The notes below the pieces were generated by a model. The model did no database searches, had not been told where the DNA came from, and saw nothing but the letters and a program-made list of their open reading frames with translations. This document shows, one piece after another, positions 1 to 11,480 of a stretch of DNA of 64,000 nucleotides. The stretch comes from Branchiostoma floridae (Eukaryota; Chordata; Leptocardii; Amphioxiformes; Branchiostomatidae). The stretch lies in assembly GCF_000003815.2 (NCBI RefSeq), contig NC_049981.1, positions 29,220,661 to 29,284,660 on the forward strand, written 5' to 3'. Each line of letters opens with the position of its first letter. The stretch's first letter is position 1. The position numbers were made by a program, and so were the translations under genes.

Positions 1-230
1 GACTATATACTATTGCAAATATCTAACAACTTATCTTATCTACTCTAATCTAATCTAATGTAACAGTATAAACAATCTAGTTAATATCATAAAAGCTAAT
101 ACTTCAGATCATTATGTCAATATAGCATTGTCTCGTTTTTGCAAGGAGTTGTAAATGAATTTGCCTACGTAGGCAGATATATGAACAGGAAATGATAATA
201 ACATATTGAAAAGTTGAATATTGAAGGACG

Positions 231-231
231 C

Positions 232-287
<56 letters not shown>

Positions 288-352
288 CAGTAATAGTATC
301 AGTAGTAGTAGTTGTACTAGTAGTAGTAGTAGTAGTAGTAGTAATAGTAGTA
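231..352. repeat. AGT/TAG trinucleotide microsatellite
   Basis: Long run of agt triplets with a few interruptions (cagtaatagtatc, gttgtac). The same locus in copy B (8665-8779) has a different repeat count. The poly-Thr reading frame on the minus strand is a by-product of the repeat, not a gene. Confidence 0.95.
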
Positions 353-566
353 ACTACCCACATGCCAACATTTAGAAGAAATTCATCCAAAAGATCTTGA
401 GATATAGCTTCCGAAACACACAGACAAAAACACAGTACCCCGCTCGGGGTTACTGACCTACTTTACGGAGTACTTAGCCCTACTCCTGTCTGAGGTCACT
501 GACCTCTTGAGTTTACAAAGGGGCAAGGACGTTGCGGTAAGGGTAACTTGAAGTGAGTTTTTGTAA

Positions 567-791
567 AGGCGCGGTCACATAATTGGTGCGATCGTCCTAC
601 GATCGCTAACTTGGGGCATTTTTAGGACAGTGCATGTGTCCTCCAATGTTCAGCTGTGCTGCTGCACGAAACTCTCTCTTGGTAGTTGGATCCATGTGGG
701 TGGTTGGCTCTGTTGCTGCTTGCTTAAAAATCCTATTAAAAATCCTATTATCAAAATCGAATGATCGAACGACCTACATGTGACCACGCCT
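567..791. mobile_element. MITE, PIF/Harbinger-type (TAA target duplication)
   Basis: Ends are inverted: AGGCGCGGTCACAT at the left and ATGTGACCACGCCT at the right. TAA occurs immediately outside both ends (564-566 and 792-794). A three-base TWA duplication is characteristic of PIF/Harbinger. There is no coding capacity in 225 bp. The same element is at 8988-9212 in copy B. Confidence 0.75.
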
Positions 792-1017
792 TAAGGGTAT
801 CGAAAACAGTAAGAAAAGATGGATTACAGCATGATTCCCTTAGATTAAATGTTACGCAATTAAACTTATGAATGAATGTACATTAATTCTATAGGATACA
901 TTGAGAATACAATGGTGATATTTGTAGGATTCTCAGACGTACCAACTGGATGGTGGCGTGAGGCCCTCCTGTACGGGGTCGTCCAGGGAGAACCGCAACA
1001 CCTCTTTGATAACGGAC

Positions 1018-1156
1018 CGGTCCACGTCTGTCTCCTTGACGCGTCGGTTTGTCTCCGTGAACCGTCGGTCTACTGCCCTCGAGCGTTGGTCTACCGCCGT
1101 CGAGCGTCGGTCTACCGCCGTCGAGCGTCGGTCTACCGCCGTCGAGCGTCGTTTTG
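1018..1156. repeat. 21 bp GC-rich minisatellite, copy A
   Basis: Degenerate to perfect 21 bp units of the type GTCGGTCTACCGCCGTCGAGC. The units at the right end are nearly identical and those at the left are diverged. The array is broken by a LINE starting at about 1157; two further units reappear at 3763-3807 on the far side. Arg-rich and Gly-Arg-Pro-Thr repeat peptides in the reading frames come from the repeat. Confidence 0.9.
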
Positions 1157-3763
1157 TTGATGATGATGATGATGACTGGTTTATTCAAACACATATAATA
1201 TACATGACCCAGATAGCAGCCCTAAGGCTGAATTGATAGGCACATTTACATTTACAATTGCAGTAAAATACATATTGTCATCATTAAAACAGGCATTCTA
1301 CCGACTAACACCATTAAGCAATCTAAAAACTATTCACACAGAGTCATCGTTTAGCAGGGAAACCATATAGTTAATCGGGCTTCTCTTGAAACGAGTAGTG
1401 TTCGCTTTCAGAGTCTGGAGCCTGTTACTAGACCGAGTCTCTCTACCTGAGATCTCCCCACGGCATGGTGGGAGCCAGTTTCTGTAGATCGGGGATCTCC
1501 AGATGGAACTAGCATACGTTCTGCACAGTTCCTCTCGTCTCTGAGACAGTGGTGTGAGAGAGAGTTCAGTGAGTGCAGAGCTGTAGCAGGTGTAGTTCTG
1601 TCCAAGGATTATCTTACATGCTCTCTTCTGTACACTCTCTATTGACCTAGATTCAGCAACGGTCAAACCTGGATGCCATACTTGGCATACGTATTCTAAA
1701 ACCGGGCGAACAAAACCAATGTAGACAAGAACAAGGTCACAGGTAGTCAGACAATACTTGGACAGTGTTCTTAACATGTACAGTCTTCTGCTTCCCTTCC
1801 CTACAATCCCTTCAACATGTTTCGTCCACCTGAGGTTGCTTTGCAATGTAAGACCTAAAATACGTGCAAACTCGACGACCTCCAGCTGTGTAGGACCAAC
1901 TGTGATCACAGGTGGGGGTGGGGGGTGCTTCATGAAACAGAACACGAGGACTTTACATTTCGGCGGATTTAATGTCATGTGGTTGTCATCAGTCCAACGG
2001 GCTAAGCCGTCAATGTCATCTTGGATGGTTGGCGCACTGAGCACGTGTCGTGGCTCCAACAACGACAGGTCGTCGACATACTTGAAAGTGTCTGCTGTAG
2101 ATTGATCGGCAGGAACCGCGTCATTCACAAGTACCAAGAAGATCAATGGCCCTAGCTTGGTACCTTGAGGTACTCCACATGTTAATGTCTGCCATTCGGA
2201 AACTTCACCTTGGTACTTGACGCGCTGGCGCCGTTCGGTGAGAAAACTGATGATCCATGGAACGACAGACGGGCGCACTCCGAGCTCGATCATTTTGTTG
2301 ACGGCAGTTTGGTGATGGAGTCAAAGGCGCGTGTGAAATCCGTGAGCACTAGTGTTGACACATGGCTTCGTTTGTCGGCTGTTTCCAGCAGTATGTGTGT
2401 CAGGAGCGTAAGGTAGTGTGTGGTCGACCGGCCACGCAGGGATCCATACTGGCGCGGGTCTACACTAGGAAGTATGTCCTTGAGACACCAGTCTGTAACG
2501 ATACCTTCGCACACCTTGGCAAACACTGATGTCAGTGAGATGGGTCTTAACTTAGACAGACTAGGCGGCATTTCCTTCGGGACCGGTATGACGTCCGCGT
2601 CTCTCCAAGCCTCAGGAACAACACCCTGACAGAGCGATGTGTTTATAATATCGCACAGCGGTTGGCTCAGCTCAAACGCGAACTCCCGGACAATTCTGGG
2701 GGAAATGTTGTCGCTGCCAGTAGCCTTACCGAGCTTTACCTGCTTAAGCCTGTGCCACATATCCCAGAAAGAGACAGTGGGTGGTGGGGCTGGGGCAGGC
2801 AGGTACGCTGGGAGATCCTGGAGCTGCAGAGGGGCGTGTTGTTGTGATGCCGCTGCCAGGTGCACGTTGATGGCGTTCGCTACAGACTTGGGCGATGAAG
2901 ACGGGACGCCGGGCACTTCAACACAAAGTTGTCCCTTGCTGCTATTGGTTAGCTCTTTGATGGCTTTGTACCATTTTCTGGGATCAGCCATTTTAAGGTG
3001 CTCAATCTTGTTCTTGTAGAAGGCTTTCTTCGAGGACTGAATGGTTTTACTGATCTTGTTACGAAGGTGTTTCCACTTAGGGCGATTCTCTTCTGCAAAT
3101 GCCCTCTGTCGGTCTCTGATCAGAGTTTTAAGATGTGGAGTTATCCAGGGCTTATCTTGCTTGTGTATTCGTACAGTCCTGGTAGGGAAGAAACTGTCCA
3201 CAGCACTAAGGAGAGTGGTGTAGAATGCTGAGTACTTCTCCTGTGTGTTATCTGCACAGTACACTTCTTCCCACGTATGCTGAGTGATCCAACATCCAAA
3301 AGCCCGCAAGTCTGACTCACGCAGGGGTCTCACCTGTTTCTTATGTGTCTCGTTACCGGTGAAAGGAGTTGGACTCCCCTCCCAGAAAACGCAGTTGTGG
3401 TCGCTGTCGCCAATCGGGGGACCTGTTGTTGGTTCTTGGTAGTAAGTGGCTAAGCAGTCAGACGCAAGTATCTGGTCGAGGATGGCATTGTCACGAGTCG
3501 GCACCTTCACGAGTTGTGTCAGTGAGTGCTGCGAACACAGGCCGCTAACATCCAGGCGGTTAAGGTCGCCGAGGACAACCACGCCGACGTCAGGGTATTG
3601 TCTGCGAATGTCATCAATCGACTTAGACAAGAAATCCAGTAATGCCTCTTCATGAGGTGAGTTGGGTGGATGGTAGACCGCACACAGAGCGATAGATGAC
3701 ACAGATCTCGGGAGCCAGTAGGGACGGATGTGCACCCAAACACACTCAAGTCGCCGCGAAGCT
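1157..3763 (-). mobile_element. Non-LTR retrotransposon (LINE, CR1/L2/jockey-like), 5'-truncated
   Basis: Minus-strand element with its 3' end at about 1157, where it finishes in GAATAAACCAG followed by a (TCA)n tail. It runs back through reverse transcriptase and part of an AP-type endonuclease to a truncation at about 3763 inside the endonuclease domain. It sits inside the 21 bp minisatellite, units of which flank both sides. The equivalent position in copy B (9575) has no LINE. The exact target duplication cannot be fixed because the target is repetitive. Family placement rests on the RT and endonuclease motifs and is approximate. Confidence 0.92.
1334..3763 (-). pseudogene. LINE ORF2 (endonuclease + reverse transcriptase), frameshifted
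   Basis: Two overlapping minus-strand frames together make one ORF2. The upstream frame (481 aa from the Met at 3735, open further to about 3763) shows endonuclease motifs GDLN (residues 56-59) and SDHN (111-114), then the RT start LRPISLTSV and motif A DFTRAFDS. At about 2290-2310 the frame shifts by a small indel directly after motif A. The downstream frame (319 aa, 2293-1334) continues with GVPQGTKLGPL (40-50), catalytic YVDD (72-75) and the RT thumb and C-terminal region. The N-terminal part of the endonuclease and any ORF1 are missing, so this copy is dead, but the long open frames suggest a fairly recent insertion. Confidence 0.9.
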
Positions 3764-4412
3764 TAGGTCTACCGCCGTGGAGCGTCGGTCTACCGCCGTC
3801 GAGAATGGTCGAAAGACCCGGACCCATGGGGTGCGACGACACGCTAACATGTACAGTGATGGTCTCAGGGTCGCCATACTTCTGTGCATTTGAAGACCGG
3901 GGGAACCAAGCAACGCACACATCTTTAATGTCCTATCTCGTAGACATTTGCATAGTGGTTCTGCACTGGTTCACATTCTAACCAGTTACTGTCCCCAATA
4001 TTGACATAGCTATGTCACCGCGCCCTTTGTCAAAGATAACAGGAGGATAACAGATGATTTGCAGAGAATAACGCTTATAACTAAAACTAAACTTATTCTA
4101 ACTAAAGTTAAAGTTATTCTAAGTATGCGTTTGAACTAAAGAATGGCTACGGTCGTGGTGGGTAAAATCAAAACTACTTCGAACCAAAGTAGAAGCGGAA
4201 AACGCGACCTGTTTACCCTGACTGCCTGAGGACTGGGACTAACTAAGACTGATTCGGCGAACACGTGAAGAGAGGTCACATGGTACCCGGTACCCGGCAG
4301 GGCCCAAAAATACACCGGGAGCTGCAAGATGCCTCATGGGGACACGCAGGGGTCACGCCCAAGAGTGCAAAAAAAAAAAAAAAACAGCCCGTGAACTTCC
4401 CGGCAGGGCTAA
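3764..4412. repeat. Remainder of copy A after the LINE; minisatellite units at 3764-3807
   Basis: Two 21 bp minisatellite units, then sequence matching copy B from 'tgtacagtgatg' (3851; B 9575) and again from 'caaagataacag' (4030; B 9960) to the next MITE. The part facing B's 316 N gap cannot be compared. No gene is seen. Confidence 0.7.
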
Positions 4413-4538
4413 TCTCCAAGCAGACCCACGGTGGCGTAAAGTAGTATCAAACCCACTGCCCATTTGACTCCCCTAGCCGGCTATACTCCTTGGCCAGCTT
4501 TGATACTATCTTATGGCACCGTAGGATCTGCTTGGGGA
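4413..4538. mobile_element. MITE, 'CTCCAAGCAGATCC' foldback family
   Basis: Inverted ends TCTCCAAGCAGACCCACGGT and its partner ACCGTAGGATCTGCTTGGGGA surround an AT/GC-mixed core. Other members are at 10338-10463, 14049-14207, 24504-24641 and 35620-35790. No ORF is present. Confidence 0.85.
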
Positions 4539-4619
4539 CCTAAGCCTAACGGGATGTGGGTTGCCCCCTGTTCTCTTTTCCTGACCTTTTTTTTTATGGT
4601 CGTCAAGACTCGTCATTAG

Positions 4620-5874
4620 CTTCGCCAAGAAGATTATGTTTTTGCCTGACTTGGGTCTGTATGTAGGTCAACAGGATATAACTCGAGAAATTGTGGATGG
4701 AACTTTTTTTATTTTTGCAGGTGTGTAGCGGTTGTTGAAAGGCATGCCTAGTTCGAAAATGGGTTACCTGGCGTTTTCCTACGGTACATTAGCGAGCTTG
4801 GTATTTTTTTGGTGTTTTTTCGGGAAGCATAAGTCACAATGTAGCTGGGCGATTTCCACGATATTTGGCAGGTGTTTAGCGGTTGTGGAAAGGATTGTCA
4901 TGTGCAAGAATGGTTTAGCTACCTGCACACTACATTTCCAATAGCTGGCTTTGTANNNNNNNNNNNNNNNNNNNNNNNNNNNNNNNNNNNNNNNNNNNNN
5001 NNNNNNNNNNNNNNNNNNNNNNNNNNNNNNNNNNNNNNNNNNNNNNNNNNNNNNNTATGCAAGATAACTCGAGATGTTCTTAAAAAAAAAAGTCCGATAA
5101 TGGGCCTCCTGGCGACTTGTTTTGGTACTGCAAGTGAGCATCAAAGTTTGCGCCTAAATTTTCCAGAAGTGCCAGGTTCATGATTTTTTAATGGTGGATA
5201 GCTGTTGGTACTAGGAGTCAATGGTCTAATTTTGGGCCCCCTAGCAGCTTGTTTGGAACTGCAGTGGGTCTTATAGTTTGTAGCTTTTAAGAAGGATAAC
5301 TGCAGAGGAGATTGATGGATATTTTTTTGTTTTTGGTAGCTAGGTACTTTGGTTGATTATCAACATCTATTTGATATAATTACTTAGGGAAAGTTATCCA
5401 ATTAACAGAAATAAACAGTGTTTTCTATATACAGATGCATCTCATTTTGACCTATATTTAAGGACACAGCTGTTTGCCAGATGTTTTGCCTGAGAAGCCT
5501 TGTGACCTGGACGCCCTAACACTGTGAAAATCCTCTTGACAAGCATGAAATTCTGATTGACCAGGGATGCTACCACTGAGGTCATCTTTGGTCACAGTCC
5601 AATGCCCCCTATCATCAATACTATTCGGCCAGGCTGGAGTCTGGTAGAGACTACATGATTTTAACAAAGCACTATGAAAGTTGCGCTAGAAAGTATCACA
5701 ACAGTGTACATAATTCCATTGTCACCAGTTGGCCAAGAAGGTTATCATTGGTAGCATTTGTGGGTTTGTGAAGAACACAAGTTCATGCAGTCATTTGCTA
5801 TTGGGGTAGGTACTATTTAGTAATACATGAAAAAGACCTTAAAGTATTAATAAAGGCATGATTATTTGGCGAAG
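4620..5874. mobile_element. Non-autonomous DNA transposon with CTTCGCCAA terminal inverted repeats
   Basis: Starts CTTCGCCAAGAAGATTATG and ends in the inverse of CTTCGCCAAATAATCATG. The body matches 31585-32904 in reverse orientation. The interior is made of diverged, partly repeated segments with phrases like ctcgagttat and gctgcagtaccgtagg, without a credible transposase ORF. A 100 N gap lies at 4956-5055. Copy B of the duplication lacks it. Superfamily unassigned. Confidence 0.75.
4956..5055. other. Assembly gap (100 N)
   Basis: Exactly 100 N, the usual size for a gap of unknown length, inside the CTTCGCCAA transposon. Confidence 0.99.
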
Positions 5875-6149
5875 GGATGTGTTCGATGAACTCTAGTTCT
5901 ATCTAGAACCGCCTTTCACACAACCCTCAACCTAGTCATCGCAACATCCTTTGAACAGCCATTCAATTTAATAAGTAGTGAGACCAATCTTTCTTATAAA
6001 CAAGATCTAACAAGGAGACGGTTCACAACAAAACATTTGGAAGTGGAGGGCGTCAGTGCCGAATTTACCCAGACAGTACGTAGTAAAATCGTAGCAACAA
6101 ATTAATTGTCATGTGCTCAAACATTTAATAAAATATACATAAACAACTG

Positions 6150-7080
6150 TGGTCTATGTTTTTTTTTTTATTCCGGTCCAAATTCAACTACGCCGTGCTT
6201 CAGCCAACTACGACGTACTTTGGCGAGCTTCGCCGTAGTTCACACAACTGGATCCAACTGCGAAATAGCTGGACTACGCACTGTCGTACCCCATCAATTA
6301 GTACTAACCTCTATGGTTTTCTATTCCGGTCAAAATTCAACTACGCCGTACTTCAGCCAACTACGCCGTACTTTCAGCCAAGTACGGCGTACTTTAACAA
6401 GGCACGGCGTACTTTGGCGAACTACGGCGTAGTTCACACAACTGACTCCAATACGGCTTAGCTTTTCCCAAGTACGTCGTAGTTGAACTGAAGTACGGCC
6501 TAACTCAACTACGCCTATGGAGTACGGCCTTGCTGAACTACGGCCTTGCTGAACTACGGCTATGGTTTTCTATTCCGGTCAAAACTCAAAGTCCTACGCC
6601 GTACTTCGGCCAACTACGCCGTACTTTGCCAAACTACGCCGAAGTTCACAGAACTGGATCCGATACGGCTTAACTTCCTGAAGTACGCCGAAGTTGCCGC
6701 CAGTGAAGTACGGCCTGACTCAACTACAATCTGGCCAGTAAATATGTTCCCACCTGTGACGCAAAATTGTTGACAGCGTCTATGGTTTTCTATTCCGGTC
6801 AAAATTCAACTACTGCGTACTTCAGCCAACTACGGCGTACTTACGCTTACTACGACGTAGCTCACATAAGCGGGTCCGATACGGCTTAAACCTGAAGTAC
6901 GCCGTAGTTGCCAGCAGTACGGCCTGACTGAACTACGTCGTATGTGATTTTCTATCCCGGTCAAAACTTTAAGCATTTACAGTAATCCGAACTACGTATT
7001 TTCAGCCACACTGCGACATAGTTGGACTACGACGTCTTACCCCACCAATTTGTATATCACCTTGACACATAACGTTATTG
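6150..7080. repeat. Array of near-palindromic TACGSCGTA motifs
   Basis: At least five units begin with the phrase 'tatggttttctattccggtc' (at about 6150, 6312, 6560, 6780 and 6945). Each is followed by alternating AACTACGCCGTACTT and its reverse complement AAGTACGGCGTAGTT. The 9-mer TACGSCGTA is self-complementary except at its centre, so the block can form many short hairpins. Short ORFs here are by-products. Related units are at 10797-10945, 11285-11480 and 12410-12575. Confidence 0.8.
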
Positions 7081-8433
7081 TATTCTCTCCCTGAATAAGC
7101 TACACTGAGAACAAGATAAAGACCAAAAAAATCCAAGCTCAACCGTTTCCATAGCCTTCTTGTCGAAGGCAATAACCGAAAACATACGCTTCTTGGCGGG
7201 GGTAAACATGTAAAATGAATTACCCAGATTTTATATGTTACTTACAAAAAGCAAGCGCAGATCCACTCAATTCTTCTGAATTCTTGTGTGTTTTACATAC
7301 GGCTATGCAAAGAAAACTAAATTTACATACCCTTTTGCGTGGACCTGTTCAAGAATCAAACCACACAATCCATATAGAAGTCTGGATTGAAATGAGAAAG
7401 GGGGTTATAGAACCTCCTTGAAATGAGATACATTCACACTGGAGCCTAAGGGTGGATCCTAACACAATGTACCAACTCGTCCAACTCGTCCAACTCGTCC
7501 AACCACAAAAGTAGCCTTAGTCCCCGCTACTATGTCCTGTTAAGAGGGACATCACAAAAGGCACTCCTTCCAAGATAGCTACCCCCTACAAGACACAAAA
7601 GATATGGATTCTACATGTAATTATCTCGTCCCTGCCCTATAATTAGTGCGTCCTCGGATCATTAAACATCTGCTTGAAGAATACATGTATAACTTTATTT
7701 TATAAATCCCAGGATGGAGTTCTTAACATTTAGTGCATGTCTACAATGTTTTCATTTAATAGACATTGAAGTTACACCTGTGGCTGTTCCGACAGGTTTG
7801 AAGCCTGGCTGTCACTAAAAAACATTAAAATCTCTCAACCTAACATCTGCTTGGGGACTGCATTCGAATTCCTGTTGTTCATGGCGAGAAAATGGCAGGT
7901 TTTGCTCGTTTCGGAAGAATGAATGTGAGAGTATATGTCAGATGAGATCTCTTGACGGACAAGGGGGAAATTCTTTGATTACTTCGATGGTTTTGAGGCC
8001 AGTGAAATGAGGGAATATGAAAGAAAGAGTGGACGCCTTTCGAGTTTTATTAGAATGGGTGAAAGGGGTACGAAGAAAGATAAGAGAGGGTGTTTGAAGT
8101 TACGTGAGAAGGTGAGGTAGAGAGAAAATGGAGAATAAGGGAGGGGGTAAGAGATGTGAAATTTGAAGTAGAGAGAACTTCAATGATAAGGAAGGGGGTA
8201 AAGTATAGGAGTTAGAGAATGTGTAGATTTATGAAGTAACAAGTTAGCATGGGGATAAGGTGAAGGTAAGCGACTTCGGCGCTATCCCCATAACTTAATC
8301 ACATATGAAGGATGATCCAATGAGTGCGCAGTGTGGATAGGAAACTTTTTGGCGTGAGAGCTCGGAGAAGAACTTTATTGCGCGACAATTGTAACAGGTA
8401 CAACGTATGACAATATGAATATACATGGGAGTT
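7081..8433. other. No gene recognised
   Basis: Purine-rich around 7960-8270 and otherwise unremarkable. No exon, TIR or tandem repeat that I can support, apart from three short repeats of 'ccaactcgt' near 7471. Confidence 0.5.
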
Positions 8434-8987
8434 GAACTATATACTATTGCAAATATCTAACAACTTATCTTATCTACTCTAATCTAATCTAATGTAACAG
8501 TATAAACAATCTAGTTAATATCATAAAAGCTAATACTTCAGATCATTATGTCAATATAGCATTGTCTCGTTTTTGCAAGGAGTTGTAAATGAATTTGCCT
8601 ACGTAGGCAGATATATGAACAGGAAATGATAATAACATATTGAAAAGTTGAATATTGAAGGACGCAGTAGTAGTAGTAGTAGTAGTAGCAGCAGTAGTAG
8701 TAGTAGTAGTAGTAGCAGTAATAGTATCAGTAGTAGTAGTTGTACTAGTAGTAGTAGTAGTAGTAGTAATAGTAGTAACTACCCACATGCCAACATTTAG
8801 AAGAAATTCATCCAAAAGATCTTGAGATATAGCTTCCGAAACACTCAAACAAAAACACAGACACAGACAAACACTGACCTACTTTACGGAGTACTTAGCC
8901 CTACTCCTGTCTGAGGTCACTGACCTCTTGAGTTTACAAAGGGGCAAGGACGTTGCGGTAAGGGTAACTTGAAGTGAGTTTTTGTAA

Positions 8988-9212
8988 AGGCGCGGTCACA
9001 TAATTGGTGCGATCGTCCTACGATCGCTAACTTGGGGCATTTTTAGGACAGTGCATGTGTCCTCCAATGTTCAGCTGTGCTGCTGCACGAAACTCTCTTT
9101 TGGTAGTTGGATCCATGTGGGTGGTTGGCTCTGTTGCTGCTTGCTTAAAAATCCTATTAAAAATCCTATTATCAAAATCGAATGATCGAACGACCTACAT
9201 GTGACCGCGCCT
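8988..9212. mobile_element. MITE, Harbinger-type, copy-B partner of 567-791
   Basis: Same inverted ends and same TAA flanks (8985-8987 and 9213-9215) as the copy-A element. Only scattered substitutions separate the two, so it was carried along by the duplication and is not a separate insertion. Confidence 0.75.
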
Positions 9213-9439
9213 TAAGGGTATCGAAAACAGTAAGAAAAGATGGATTACAGCATGATTCCCTTAGATTAAATGTTACGCAATTAAACTTATGAATGAAGGT
9301 ACATTAATTCTATAGGATACATTGAGAATACAATGGTGATATTTGTAGGATTCTCAGACGTACCAACTGGATGGTGGCGTGAGGGCCTCCTGTACGGGGT
9401 CGTCCAGGGAGAACCGCAACACCTCTTTGATAACGGACC

Positions 9440-9576
9440 GGTCCACGTCTGTCTCCTTGACGCGTCGGTTTGTCTCCGTGAACCGTCGGTCTACTGCCCT
9501 CGAGCGTTGGTCTACCGCCGTCGAGCGTCGGTCTACCGCCGTCGAGCGTCGGTCTACCGCCGTCGAGCGTCGTTTT
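9440..9576. repeat. 21 bp minisatellite, copy B
   Basis: Same units as 1018-1156, but followed directly by 'gttttgtacagtgatg' with no LINE. Confidence 0.9.
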
Positions 9577-9597
9577 GTACAGTGATGCTCTCAGAGT

Positions 9598-9913
9598 NNN
9601 NNNNNNNNNNNNNNNNNNNNNNNNNNNNNNNNNNNNNNNNNNNNNNNNNNNNNNNNNNNNNNNNNNNNNNNNNNNNNNNNNNNNNNNNNNNNNNNNNNNN
9701 NNNNNNNNNNNNNNNNNNNNNNNNNNNNNNNNNNNNNNNNNNNNNNNNNNNNNNNNNNNNNNNNNNNNNNNNNNNNNNNNNNNNNNNNNNNNNNNNNNNN
9801 NNNNNNNNNNNNNNNNNNNNNNNNNNNNNNNNNNNNNNNNNNNNNNNNNNNNNNNNNNNNNNNNNNNNNNNNNNNNNNNNNNNNNNNNNNNNNNNNNNNN
9901 NNNNNNNNNNNNN
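9598..9913. other. Assembly gap (316 N)
   Basis: Run of N. Open reading frames spanning it are meaningless. Confidence 0.99.
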
Positions 9914-10337
9914 ATCAAAATCGTATGACGATCGCACGACCTATGTCAACGCGCCCTTTGTCAAAGATAACAGAAGGATAACAGGAATGACCTAAAAACA
10001 GGAGATGTTTGTTGTATGATTTGCAGAGAATAACTTATTCTAACTAAAGTTAAAGTTATTCTAAGTATGCGTTTGAACTAAAGAATGGCTACGGTCGTGG
10101 TGGGTAAAATCAAAACTACTTCGAACCAAAGTAGAAGCGGAAAACGCTACCTGTTTACCCTGACTGCCTGAGGACTGGGACTAACTAAGACTGATTCGGC
10201 GAACACGTGAAGAGACGTCACATGGTACCCGGTACCCGGCAGGGCCCAAAAGTACCCCCGAGATGCTTCATGGGGACACGCAGGGGTCACGCCCAAGAGT
10301 GCCAAAAAACAGCCCGTCAACTGCCCGGCAGGGCTAA

Positions 10338-10463
10338 TCTCCAAGCAGATCCACGGTGGCGTAATATAGTATCAAACCCACCGCCCATTTGACTCCCCTA
10401 GTCTGCTATACTCCTTGGCCAGCTTTGATACTATCTTATGGCACCGTAGGATCTGCTTGGGGA
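10338..10463. mobile_element. MITE, 'CTCCAAGCAGATCC' family, copy-B partner of 4413-4538
   Basis: Inverted ends TCTCCAAGCAGATCCACGGT and ACCGTAGGATCTGCTTGGGGA. Same length and core as the copy-A element. Confidence 0.85.
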
Positions 10464-10796
10464 CCTAAGCCTAACGGAGTGTGGGTGGCCCCCTGTTCTC
10501 TTTTCCTGACCTTTTTTTATGGTCGTCAAGACTCGTCATTCTATTTAGAACCGCCTTTCACACAACCCTCAACCTAGTCATCGCAACATCCTTTGAGCAG
10601 CCATTCAATTTAATAAGTAGTGAGACCAATCTTTCTTATTAACAAGATCTAACAAGGAGACGGTTCTCAACAAAACATTTGGAAGTGGAGGGCGTCAGTG
10701 CTGAATTTACCCAGACAGTACGTAGTAAAATCGTAGCAACAAATTAATTGTCATGTGCTCAAACATTTAATAAAATATAAATAAACAACTGTGGTC

Positions 10797-11480
10797 TATG
10801 GTTTTTTTATTCCGATCCAAATTCAACTACGCCGTGCTTCAGCCAACTACGACGTACTTTGGCGAGCTTCGCCGTAGTTCACACAACTGGCGCCAACTGC
10901 GAAATAGCTGGACTACACACTGTCTTACCCCATCAATTAGTACTACCTCACCTTTACACATAACGTTACATGTATTCTCCAAAAAATACACTGCACCGAG
11001 AACAAAATTTAAGTCACATTCCGGTGCATCACCATTTTGAAAATCAGAAGAACTCATTGAGGGTGGGGTTTTCGTCCGACGGTTTTATATAGAATCATCG
11101 GAGGAGACATCAGTACATGTTCTATAAAATAATAGCTTGCATACTTTGAATCTTTTCAAACCCTGTTCACAGCGACGGAAGACATCCTTCATTCTTTCAC
11201 CTACAATCTGGACAGTAAATATGTTCCCACCTGTGACACAAAATTGGTGACAGTCTCAGAGATCTTCAAGGTTGCAGTGCTGACCACTATGGTTTTCTAT
11301 TCCGGTCAAAACTCAAAGTTCTACGCCGTACTTCGGCCAACTACGCCGCACTTTGCCAAACTACGCCGTAGTTCACAGAACTGGATCCGATATGGCTTAA
11401 CTTCCTGAAGTACGCCGAAGTTGCCGCCAGTGAAGTACGGCCTGACTCAACTACAATCTGGTCAGTAAATATGGTCCTAC
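10797..11480. repeat. TACGSCGTA array units in copy B
   Basis: Two units (10797-10945 and 11285-11480) match copy-A units at 6150-6300 and 6560-6770. They are separated by about 340 bp that resembles the tail of the copy-A array near 7045. Confidence 0.7.

Larger units (their letters stand above)
1..7080. repeat. Duplicated block, copy A (runs off the left edge)
   Basis: The sequence from base 1 aligns almost base for base with 8434 onward. Shared landmarks in order are a TAG/AGT microsatellite, a 225 bp MITE, a 21 bp minisatellite, a 126 bp MITE and the TACGSCGTA array. Copy A differs by carrying a LINE (about 1157-3763) and a DNA transposon (4620-5874). The left end lies outside the window. 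Seen directly; the duplication could be a true paralogous pair or two haplotypes assembled in series. Confidence 0.85.

Noticed and set aside
112-390. Poly-Thr protein on the minus strand (also 8546-8848)
   Set aside because: Translation of the AGT microsatellite; length differs between the two duplicate copies.
876-1194. Repetitive Arg-rich and Gly-Arg-Pro-Thr ORFs in both strands
   Set aside because: They are open only because the 21 bp minisatellite unit is a multiple of three; no flanking coding signal.
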